This document shows positions 1-4,957 of a stretch of 5,164 bases of DNA, piece by piece; within the stretch, counting starts at the first letter, position 1; the number at the start of each line of letters is the position of its first letter. Below the pieces are notes generated by a model. The model had not been told where the DNA came from and searched no databases. It was given only the letters and a program-made list of their open reading frames with translations. Origin of the DNA: a bacterium (GTDB lineage: Bacteria > Elusimicrobiota > Elusimicrobia > Elusimicrobiales > UBA9959); NCBI GenBank assembly GCA_021845705.1, contig JAJZVJ010000218.1, positions 1 through 5,164 of the forward strand. Direction: 5' to 3'. The position numbers were made by a program, and so were the translations under genes.

Positions 1-1316
1 CGGCCTGGAATAAAGGCGCCCAGAAGATGTACGGCTACACCGAAGAGGAAGCCCTGGGGATGGATATCAGTCGGCTCATGCCTAAAGAAATTAAAATGAA
101 GGCGCGGGACCTGGCCCAGGTATCGGCGGCGCCTATCGAGACCCGGCGGCGGGCGAAGGACGGCCGGCTCCTGGACGTGCTGCTCACGGTAACGGTGCTG
201 CGCGACGACAAAGGGCGGCCTGTCGAGGTGGCAAAGACCGAGCGCGACATTACACAGCAAAAGCGGGCCGAGCGGGAGCGGAAGCTTTCGGAAAAGATAG
301 CGCTGCGGCTGGCCACGTCGGTGCTTGACTCCAACGACGCCGTCATCATCTGCGATCTCAGCGACCGGATAATAGCCTGGAACAAAGGCGCGCAGAAGAT
401 GTACGGCTATACCGAAGCTGAAGCCCTGGCGATGAGCCTGAGGCGGCTCATGCCCCGGAACAAACGCGTACTGGCGCGGGAGCTGGTCCGCGTGCCGGCG
501 GCGCCGGTAGAGACACAGCGCCTGACCCGGGGCGGCCGGCTCCTGGACGTGCTGCTTACGGTCACGGTGCTGCGCGACGACAAAGGCCGGGCGGTAGAGG
601 TAGCGACCACCGAGCGGGATATAACCGAGCAGAAGCGGGCGGAGCGGGAGCTCCGCGGGCTGCATTCCAGGGCCATCTCGGCCCAGGAAACCGAGCGCAA
701 GCGCCTTTCCCGCGAACTTCATGACGGGGTGGGCCAGATACTTTCCGGAGTTAAATTCAGGCTGGAAGCCCTCCCCGGAGAGATCTCCCTTGACGCCAGG
801 GCCGCGGCAAAGATAGTTAAAGTGGGCGGGTTCCTTAGCAGCGCCATCTCCGAAATACGCCGGGTCTCCCAGAACCTTATGCCCTCGGAGCTGGTGGACC
901 TGGGCCTTGAGGCGGCGCTGCGCGCGCTTTGCCGCGAGTTCAAAGAGCGGGCCGGGATAAGCGTAACGCTGCAGGCCGCGCACGTTCCCGCGGACGTTCC
1001 CCTAGCACTGGGGCTGGCGCTTTTCCGTATCGCCCAGGAAGCGCTCAATAACGCGGGCAAACATGCCAGGGCGGACAGGGTGGAGGTCGGCCTGTCGCGC
1101 AAAGGCGCGGAACTTGTCCTGAGCGTGAGAGACAACGGGATAGGCTTCAAGCCGGGCGGCAAGCGGGCGCCGTCCGGGCGCGGCATCGGCCTCGGCAGTA
1201 TGCGGGAGCGCGCCGAACTGGCGGGAGGGTCGCTGGAACTTCAGTCCGGGCCCGGGGCCGGGACCACGCTCAGCGTCCGCGTTCCGCTGTCGGGCCTGGA
1301 GGATAACAACCTATGA
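1..1316 (+). CDS. Multi-PAS NarL/DegS-family sensor histidine kinase (5' partial)
   Basis: This is a sensor kinase that should autophosphorylate on a histidine and pass the phosphate to the regulator encoded directly downstream. The reading frame is open to the window edge (first whole codon at base 3) and enters in the middle of a PAS domain (AWNKGAQKMYGYT). The ATG at 27 is therefore an internal methionine and the true start lies upstream. In order there is a partial PAS, a second complete PAS, a short coiled linker (QKRAERELRGLHSRAISAQE), a HisKA_3 dimerisation domain with H-box RELHDGVGQ (His codon 720-722), and a GHKL ATPase domain with N-box EALNNAGKHA (from 1038), G1 box DNGIGF (1131-1148) and G2 box GIGLGSMRER (from about 1182). 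All catalytic boxes are present, so the kinase looks functional. No membrane segment is visible in this part. The ligand is unknown; PAS domains of this kind may bind haem, flavin or small molecules. Its stop overlaps the next start by 4 bases. Confidence 0.95.
   Translation, partial: AWNKGAQKMYGYTEEEALGMDISRLMPKEIKMKARDLAQVSAAPIETRRRAKDGRLLDVLLTVTVLRDDKGRPVEVAKTERDITQQKRAERERKLSEKIALRLATSVLDSNDAVIICDLSDRIIAWNKGAQKMYGYTEAEALAMSLRRLMPRNKRVLARELVRVPAAPVETQRLTRGGRLLDVLLTVTVLRDDKGRAVEVATTERDITEQKRAERELRGLHSRAISAQETERKRLSRELHDGVGQILSGVKFRLEALPGEISLDARAAAKIVKVGGFLSSAISEIRRVSQNLMPSELVDLGLEAALRALCREFKERAGISVTLQAAHVPADVPLALGLALFRIAQEALNNAGKHARADRVEVGLSRKGAELVLSVRDNGIGFKPGGKRAPSGRGIGLGSMRERAELAGGSLELQSGPGAGTTLSVRVPLSGLEDNNL
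3..650 (+). repeat. Tandem duplication of a PAS-coding unit, 372-base period
   Basis: Bases 3-278 and 375-650 align without gaps at an offset of exactly 372 bases (124 codons). Over the 94 visible residues of the unit I count about 72% amino-acid identity. The stretch around LLDVLLTVTVLRDDKGR is identical in both copies. The first copy is cut by the window edge, so further copies may lie upstream. This is an in-gene domain duplication, not a mobile element. Confidence 0.9.
1298..1302 (+). promoter_or_regulatory. Ribosome binding site for the NarL-type regulator, inside the kinase gene
   Basis: GGAGG lies inside the last codons of the kinase gene, 10 bases before the ATG at 1313. Together with the ATGA stop/start overlap this indicates translational coupling of kinase and regulator. 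Confidence 0.75.
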
Positions 1317-1996
1317 AAAAAAAGAATCAGCCCAAAATAAAAGTTTTCCTGGTGGACGATCATCCCGCCGTGCGCGAGGGCGTCCGCTCCAGCCTGACCG
1401 CCCGGGGCTCTTTCCTGGTGGTCGGGGAAGCGGCCGACGCCGCCGAGGCCCTGCGAAAGATAAAGAAGCCGCTGCCCGACGTGGTCCTGCTGGACATCAA
1501 CCTGCCCTCTTTGGACGGCGGCGAACTGGCCAAGCGCCTGCGGCAGGCGGTCCCGAGCGTCAAGATAGTAGCCTTCAGCATCCACAGCGGCGAGGAATAC
1601 GTGGTGCGGATGGCCCGCTGCGGCGCGCACGGTTACGTTACCAAGGACGCTTCTGCGGCCAAGCTCGCCGAGGCCCTGCTGCGCGTTCACCAGGGCGGCC
1701 TCTATTTTCCTCCGGAGATGTCCGACGCCATTCTGGCCCCGGGGTCAAAGCCTTCCCCGGAGGGGGAGAGCGGCGTTCTCCTGACCGCGCGGGAGCGGGA
1801 AGTGCTCGCTCTCCTGGCGGAAGGCCTGGCCAACAAAGAAGTGGCGAGAAAACTGGGCATCAGCGTCCGTACCGCGGAGACCCACCGCGAGCACGTCTCC
1901 CATAAGCTCAATATTCTGACCATCGCCGGCCTTACGAAGTACGCCATCCAGCACGGGCTTACGTCCTTAAGCTCGCCCGCCCCGAAAAAACCTTAA
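1313..1996 (+). CDS. NarL/FixJ-family response regulator (receiver + LuxR HTH)
   Basis: This is a DNA-binding response regulator and almost certainly the partner of the upstream kinase. The protein has 227 residues, the usual length for the family. The receiver domain (about 8-125) shows the acidic pair Asp15-Asp16 (VDDHP), phospho-acceptor Asp61 (VVLLDINLPSLDG), the conserved Ser at 89 (AFSIHS) and Lys111 (YVTKD). A short linker leads to a LuxR-type HTH at about 156-215, with the hallmark LTAREREVLALLAEGLANKE and the recognition part SVRTAETHREHVSHKLNI. All key residues are intact, so it should be phosphorylated and bind DNA, probably as a dimer. The start is set by the ATGA overlap and the GGAGG ahead of it. 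Targets are unknown. The palindrome at 2329-2350 is one candidate site, but nothing in the sequence proves it. No clear terminator follows; the short A-rich run around 1984 has no stem. Confidence 0.96.
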   Translation: MKKKNQPKIKVFLVDDHPAVREGVRSSLTARGSFLVVGEAADAAEALRKIKKPLPDVVLLDINLPSLDGGELAKRLRQAVPSVKIVAFSIHSGEEYVVRMARCGAHGYVTKDASAAKLAEALLRVHQGGLYFPPEMSDAILAPGSKPSPEGESGVLLTAREREVLALLAEGLANKEVARKLGISVRTAETHREHVSHKLNILTIAGLTKYAIQHGLTSLSSPAPKKP

Positions 1997-2030
1997 AAGA
2001 TCTCCGTAATATCCACGTCAGCGCTGCGAG

Positions 2031-2036
2031 TATAAT
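2031..2036 (+). promoter_or_regulatory. Candidate -10 promoter hexamer TATAAT
   Basis: A perfect TATAAT sits in otherwise GC-rich sequence 35 bases after the regulator stop. A transcript would start near 2043 and include the whole structured region and the small exported ORF at 2382. No good -35 hexamer is visible 15-19 bases upstream and there is no TGn extension, so the call rests on the -10 alone. Confidence 0.35.
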
Positions 2037-2070
2037 TCCGCATTGGCAGGCCCCGCCGTATGCGGTATGC

Positions 2071-2150
2071 TCTCTGTATTAACCTGAATCCTGCAGTTCA
2101 AGATAGATCTCATTCGAAGGATGAGGGGACAGAGATATTCCGCAGGATTC
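2071..2150 (+). other. Crossing inverted repeats (pseudoknot-capable)
   Basis: TCTCTGT (2071-2077) is complementary to ACAGAGA (2129-2135), and GAATCCTGC (2086-2094) is complementary to GCAGGATTC (2142-2150). The two helices interleave, so together they would form a pseudoknot, or they are alternatives to each other. Between them lies a hairpin at 2108-2126 whose stem CTCATTC/GGATGAG has a GAA loop and GU wobbles. Confidence 0.4.
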
Positions 2151-2163
2151 CCCGCGAAGCGGG
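2151..2163 (+). other. Hairpin with GCGAAGC core
   Basis: CCCGC (2151-2155) pairs with GCGGG (2159-2163) around a GAA triloop. The core GCGAAGC is known from biophysical work as an unusually stable single-stranded DNA mini-hairpin. Two further C(GAA)G loops lie nearby, in the stems 2109-2125 and 2303-2311. Confidence 0.5.
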
Positions 2164-2168
2164 CGGAG

Positions 2169-2259
2169 GCCGCCTGAAGAGCATAGCTCCTGATGCGGCA
2201 CGGCCATAGGCCAGGGCCCAGCGCCATGGCCGTCTGTGGCGCATAGCGCTTGATACGGC
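2169..2259 (+). repeat. Two copies of a 31-base hairpin unit with compensatory changes
   Basis: Copy 1 is 2169-2199 and copy 2 is 2229-2259, offset by exactly 60 bases, with 24 of 31 positions identical. Each has an outer 5-bp stem, a 5x5 internal loop, an inner 4-bp stem and an ATA triloop. The outer stem is GCCGC/GCGGC in copy 1 and GCCGT/ACGGC in copy 2. The inner stem is GAGC/GCTC in copy 1 and GCGC/GCGC in copy 2. Four of the seven differences are thus two matched pairs that keep the stems closed. Between the copies, ACGGCCAT (2200-2207) can pair with ATGGCCGT (2226-2233), which would displace the 5' arm of copy 2. Confidence 0.55.
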
Positions 2260-2311
2260 AGGCCCAGAGGGCTCCGCGCCCGGCCCTACGAGGTGTATAC
2301 CTCCCGAAGGG

Positions 2312-2328
2312 CGCCCGCTATGCGGGCG
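2312..2328 (+). other. GC-rich stem-loop
   Basis: CGCCCGC (2312-2318) pairs with GCGGGCG (2322-2328) around a TAT loop. It directly abuts the 22-base palindrome. No run of T follows, so it is not a canonical intrinsic terminator. Confidence 0.5.
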
Positions 2329-2350
2329 GAAAGTTGCAATTGCAACTTTC
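2329..2350. promoter_or_regulatory. Perfect 22-base palindrome, candidate operator or repeat end
   Basis: The half-site GAAAGTTGCAA (2329-2339) is followed directly by its exact reverse complement (2340-2350), with no spacer. It lies 31 bases before the ATG at 2382. Gapless two-fold symmetry of this length suits a dimeric DNA-binding protein. It could equally be an end of a palindromic repeat element, together with the GC stem beside it. The motif does not recur in this window. Confidence 0.45.
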
Positions 2351-2381
2351 AGGTTAACGGGTCAGGGAAGAGGTTATATTT

Positions 2382-2639
2382 ATGAACGCGTACAAGAGCC
2401 TGGTGTTTTTTATGCTGCTGGCCGCCGGTCTTTTACAGGCCGCCCGCGCCCGCGCGCAGGACGGCGCGGAAGAGAGCCACGGGCCCCGGCCCGGGCTGTC
2501 GATAGGGGGCCGCGCCGCCTATTACCGCCCCAAGGGCGCCGATCACGGGGACTTCGCGGAGGGAGTCCAGGCCCGTTATCGGCCGCGGCGAATTATTCTT
2601 TTTAGAGGAAGAGGGGGAAATAAGCATGACGCGCGATAA
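2382..2639 (+). CDS. Short exported ORF, probably a truncated outer-membrane beta-barrel protein
   Basis: The 85-residue product starts with a Sec signal peptide: Lys5, a hydrophobic core at about 7-21, and ARA at 23-25 before a likely cut ahead of Gln26. After cleavage comes GLSIGGRAAYYRPKGADHGD, which resembles the first strands of outer-membrane beta-barrel proteins, with small and aromatic residues alternating. From about residue 67 the sequence turns into a basic tail (RPRRIILFRGRGG) that runs through the ribosome site of the next gene. A barrel protein would normally need well over 100 further residues. I infer that the 3' part has been deleted and that the downstream regulator's leader now abuts the break. 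The start is supported by GGGAAGAGG (2365-2373), 8 bases before the ATG. The stop overlaps the next start by 14 bases. It may be a pseudogene or a small secreted protein. Confidence 0.6.
   Translation: MNAYKSLVFFMLLAAGLLQAARARAQDGAEESHGPRPGLSIGGRAAYYRPKGADHGDFAEGVQARYRPRRIILFRGRGGNKHDAR
2605..2617 (+). promoter_or_regulatory. Strong purine-rich ribosome binding site for the receiver-only regulator
   Basis: AGAGGAAGAGGGG lies 8 bases before the ATG at 2626, inside the 3' end of the exported ORF. It fixes the start of the regulator and shows that the tail of the upstream ORF is made from leader sequence. An AT-rich patch (2590-2604) just before it may contain a weak promoter. Confidence 0.65.
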
Positions 2640-3120
2640 ATCGAACAAGATAAAGGTTCTGCTCGTAGACAATCATCCGCTGGTGCGTGACGGCGTGCGT
2701 TCCTACCTGACCGCTCACGCGATAGCGGTGGTGGGGGAAGCTTCGGATGCGCCGGAAGCGCTCCGCAAGGCCAGGAAACTGGCGCCCGATATAATAGTGC
2801 TGGATGTCAGCCTGCCCTCCATGGAGGGCGGTGAACTGTCCCTCCGCCTGCACCGGCTGGTTCCGGGAGCCGGGCTCATAGCTTTCAGCATGCATTCCAG
2901 CGAGGAGTACGTAGTGCGGATGGCCCTCTGCGGAGTGCGGGGCTATGTAATGAAGGACCAGCCTACGGCTGAACTGTTAGAGGCCATAAGGCAAGTATTC
3001 CGGGGCAGCCGGCATTTCCCCGCGGGTATGACCGGCGCCGTTCTGGCCCCGGTACCGATGGTTTCCCCGGCCAGGCACCAGCGCCCGCACCGCGGAAACG
3101 CACCCGCGGCACAAGCTTAA
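2626..3120 (+). CDS. NarL-type response regulator lacking its DNA-binding domain (receiver only)
   Basis: The 164-residue product has a complete receiver domain (about 8-122): Asp15, phospho-acceptor Asp60 (IIVLDVSLPSMEG), Ser88 (AFSMHS) and Lys110 (YVMKD). The second acidic-pocket residue is Asn16 (VDNHP) where the upstream regulator has Asp. I count about 58% identity to that regulator over some 135 residues, including the helix after HP that usually contacts the kinase, so the two are paralogues. After AVLAP the protein should enter a LuxR HTH. Instead it reads about 26 residues of Pro/Arg/Ala-rich tail and stops. The cause is visible: about 92 bases are missing relative to the paralogue between ccccgg and ggcacc (3070-3074), which shifts the frame. 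The product can at most accept phosphate; it cannot bind DNA by the usual route. It is either a pseudogene or a receiver-only protein that competes for the upstream kinase. Confidence 0.85.
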   Translation: MTRDKSNKIKVLLVDNHPLVRDGVRSYLTAHAIAVVGEASDAPEALRKARKLAPDIIVLDVSLPSMEGGELSLRLHRLVPGAGLIAFSMHSSEEYVVRMALCGVRGYVMKDQPTAELLEAIRQVFRGSRHFPAGMTGAVLAPVPMVSPARHQRPHRGNAPAAQA

Positions 3121-3124
3121 TATC
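3074..3124 (+). pseudogene. Out-of-frame remnant of a LuxR-type HTH
   Basis: In the frame one base ahead of the receiver gene this stretch reads GTSARTAETHPRHKLNI. The intact regulator upstream reads GISVRTAETH, then REHVS, then HKLNI. The first 30 bases match 1856-1885 at 25 of 30 positions, mostly with third-base differences. Nine bases (three codons) are missing between the ETH and HKLNI parts. The recognition half of the HTH thus survives across the stop codon at 3118-3120, while the preceding LTAREREVLALL half is gone. Confidence 0.85.
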
Positions 3125-3141
3125 CCGGCCGCTATCCGGCG

Positions 3142-3179
3142 CGCCCCGGCTTCCTTCCAGCGCCCCGGCTTCCTTCCAG
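3142..3179 (+). repeat. Perfect 19-base tandem repeat, two units
   Basis: CGCCCCGGCTTCCTTCCAG occurs at 3142-3160 and again at 3161-3179 with no mismatch. A period of 19 is not a multiple of three, which fits non-coding sequence beyond the broken HTH. It probably arose by slippage. Confidence 0.9.
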
Positions 3180-3193
3180 CGCGCCGGCCGGCC

Positions 3194-3235
3194 TTTCCGG
3201 AACGCCGGAAAACAGGGTCCCGGCGGTTCACGCCG
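3194..3235 (+). terminator. Two short hairpins, weak terminator candidate
   Basis: TTTCCGG (3194-3200) pairs with CCGGAAA (3205-3211) around AACG. CGGCG (3221-3225) pairs with CGCCG (3231-3235) around GTTCA and is followed by only TCCTT. Neither has a proper T-run, so termination is possible but weakly supported. Confidence 0.25.
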
Positions 3236-3244
3236 TCCTTAAAT

Positions 3245-3286
3245 CCGTAATAATACTTAGACCGCGAGGGAGAACTCCGAATAGCT
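3245..3286 (+). repeat. 42-base intergenic element, copy A
   Basis: The element aligns without gaps to 4958-4999 at 33 of 42 positions. The best-kept ends are CCGTARTAATAC and CGAATAGCT. It ends 66 bases before the ATG of the truncated kinase. TAATAC inside it resembles a -10 hexamer, with a poor TTCACG at 3227-3232 upstream. It may be a shared promoter or operator. Confidence 0.5.
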
Positions 3287-3337
3287 AACGGGGTCGTGAT
3301 AGCGTATGCTTGTGTTATAGCCGCCCGGGCAGGCCGG

Positions 3338-3344
3338 GGGGGAG
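3338..3344 (+). promoter_or_regulatory. Ribosome binding site that decides the start of the GAF-PAS kinase
   Basis: GGGGGAG lies 8 bases before the ATG at 3353. The GTG at 3296, 57 bases upstream in the same frame, has no such site and would add residues unlike the family, so ATG 3353 is preferred. Confidence 0.7.
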
Positions 3345-3352
3345 CGGGTATT

Positions 3353-4930
3353 ATGAATAAACCTGTAAATAACCTTCGGACTTTTAAAAAAATAATGCCG
3401 GGGCGGCTGCCGCGTAAAAAAACAGCCGCGGGCGGGAACCGTGAGCGGGACGCCGCCGCGGTCAAAGGGCTGGAAGAGCTCTTCCTGAAGACCCCCGGAA
3501 TTTCATTAGCCGAGATGTCCAGGGCGGTGATAGACGAGGCGTGCCGGCGTACCGGCAGCCGGTCCGGTTTCGCGGGCTATACGGACCCGGCCACCGGGCG
3601 GCTTATGGCCTCTACTCCGACCGGCAAAGGGGGGAAACGCCGGGCTAGAACGGGGCCTTTCTCTTCACCGGAATTTAACAGGCTTTGGGCCCGTGTCAGG
3701 AAGGAAAACAAACCGCTGCTCGTAAATTCGGTGCCGCAGGGCCGCGCGCGGGGGGGCATGAAGATATGCAGGTTCCTGGGTGTGCCGGTGCGGTCCGGAC
3801 GTGAACAACTGGGCCTGCTGGCGCTGGTCAACCCGGGGGAAAAGTACTCCGCGGCCGACCTGGAGACGGCCGGGCGCCTGGCCGGCTCTTACGCGCTGAT
3901 CTTAAAGCACAAACTTGCCGACGAGGCGCGGCGCAGGGAGCACGAAGGGCTCCTGGCCATGATCGCTTCCTCGCAGGACATAATCTACTCGGCCGACATG
4001 GAGGGGAAGATAGTATACGCAAGCCCGAAAGTGGCGGCTTACGGCTACACGCCGAAGGAGATCCTGGGCCGCAGTATTTTTGAATTAATTCACCCGCAGG
4101 ACCGGGGCTTTGCCATAAACGCATTGGCTAAAGCGCGGGAGACCGGCCGGACCCTCCCGATGATCTCTTACAGGCTGCACAAAAAGAACGGCGGCTATTT
4201 TTACATGGAACAGAAAAGCGGGATAGTAATGTCGGAAGGCGTACCGGCCCTGATAACCGGGGTGGTGCGTGATGTCGGCAAAAGGCTGGCCGCCGCGGAG
4301 CTGCTGAAGGAGAACGAAGCGACGCTGCGCAATATCTTCGAGATCTCGAAAGACGCCATTTTCATCAAGGACCTTTCCGGCCGCTATACAAAGCTGAACA
4401 AGGCCTGCGCCGACGTTTTTCTCCTGAAGCCGGAAGACGTGCTGGGCAAGACCGACGCCGAGCTGCTCCCTCCGGAACTGGCGCTGGCGCTGAAAAAAGA
4501 CGACCAGGAAGTGATCCGCGGCGGGAAACCCGTTACGCGGACCCATGACATGGTCCTGCCCTCGGGCAAGTATTGTTTTAACACCGTGGAAACACCGCTG
4601 CGGAATGCCGCCGGCAGGATCACGGGGGTGCTGGGCGTGGCCCGCGATATCACTAATATCAGGAAAGCGGAGGCGGAGCTCGCCACGTTCAGGGCCGCCG
4701 AGGCCATGAGCGAGGTCGCCGGGCCGCTGGCGCACGACTTCAACAATGCGCTGAACGTGATAAACGGCCACGCGACGCTGATAGACGAGGACATTAACAA
4801 CAAGGGCCAGACCAGAACGGGGATAACGCAGATACTGAATGCCGTGAAGTGGGCGGCGGAGCTGACCTCCCGCTTCCAATATTTCGCCAGGAACCCGAAG
4901 CCGGGGAGCCGGAACTGCCAAAACAGCTGA
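3353..4930 (+). CDS. GAF-PAS-PAS sensor histidine kinase lacking the ATP-binding domain
   Basis: The 525-residue, apparently soluble sensor starts with a GAF-type domain (about 40-190; note FLGVPVRSGREQLGLLALVN). Two PAS domains follow at about 200-312 (SSQDIIYSADMEGKIVYASP) and 323-438 (ending GVLGVARDITNIRKAEAEL). Next comes a HisKA dimerisation helix with H-box LAHDFNNALNVINGH, whose His461 is encoded at 4733-4735; this AHDFNN type is common in PAS-rich and hybrid kinases. The second DHp helix (ILNAVKWAAELTSRFQYFAR) is present. The protein then ends in NPKPGSRNCQNS, with no N, G1 or G2 box. Only about 130 bases separate it from the next gene, and I see no remnant of the ATPase domain there. 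It cannot phosphorylate itself. It could be phosphorylated by another kinase in a heterodimer, act as a sensory or phosphatase partner, or be a pseudogene. Confidence 0.88.
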   Translation: MNKPVNNLRTFKKIMPGRLPRKKTAAGGNRERDAAAVKGLEELFLKTPGISLAEMSRAVIDEACRRTGSRSGFAGYTDPATGRLMASTPTGKGGKRRARTGPFSSPEFNRLWARVRKENKPLLVNSVPQGRARGGMKICRFLGVPVRSGREQLGLLALVNPGEKYSAADLETAGRLAGSYALILKHKLADEARRREHEGLLAMIASSQDIIYSADMEGKIVYASPKVAAYGYTPKEILGRSIFELIHPQDRGFAINALAKARETGRTLPMISYRLHKKNGGYFYMEQKSGIVMSEGVPALITGVVRDVGKRLAAAELLKENEATLRNIFEISKDAIFIKDLSGRYTKLNKACADVFLLKPEDVLGKTDAELLPPELALALKKDDQEVIRGGKPVTRTHDMVLPSGKYCFNTVETPLRNAAGRITGVLGVARDITNIRKAEAELATFRAAEAMSEVAGPLAHDFNNALNVINGHATLIDEDINNKGQTRTGITQILNAVKWAAELTSRFQYFARNPKPGSRNCQNS

Positions 4931-4957
4931 GGCCGCGCCCGCCTCCGGAGCCCCCTT

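Larger units (their letters stand above)
1997..2381 (+). other. Structured 385-base intergenic region; possible ncRNA, long 5' leader or repeat element
   Basis: No credible coding sequence lies here on either strand. The stretch holds a consensus -10 hexamer at its start, followed by a dense series of inverted repeats: 2071-2077 with 2129-2135, 2086-2094 with 2142-2150, 2108-2126, 2151-2163, 2169-2199, 2200-2233, 2229-2259, 2290-2303, 2312-2328 and 2329-2350. Some are mutually exclusive. The GU pairs in 2108-2126 and the compensatory changes in the twin hairpins favour a structure read from the + strand. I cannot assign it to a known RNA family. Confidence 0.55.

Noticed and set aside
27..29. 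ATG at 27 as the start of the first kinase
   Set aside because: The frame is open to the window edge and the codons before it continue the PAS motif seen in the second copy, so it is internal.
2018..2227. 69-codon open frame on the - strand in the structured intergenic region
   Set aside because: It has no ribosome site, no recognisable motif, and overlaps the hairpin series; chance opening is the better explanation.
2181..2260. CRISPR array
   Set aside because: There are only two imperfect copies, each internally folded, with no third unit at the same spacing and no cas gene nearby.
3194..3240. Strong intrinsic terminator
   Set aside because: The hairpins are short and no run of T follows, so it is kept only as a weak candidate.
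3296..3352. GTG start 57 bases upstream of the GAF-PAS kinase ATG
   Set aside because: No ribosome site precedes it and the extra residues do not resemble the domain start, while ATG 3353 has a strong site at ideal spacing.
4085..4921. Long open frame of 278 codons on the - strand
   Set aside because: It lies wholly opposite the GAF-PAS kinase gene, whose + strand product has clear domains. Its translation shows no family motif, and long antisense frames are common in GC-rich DNA.
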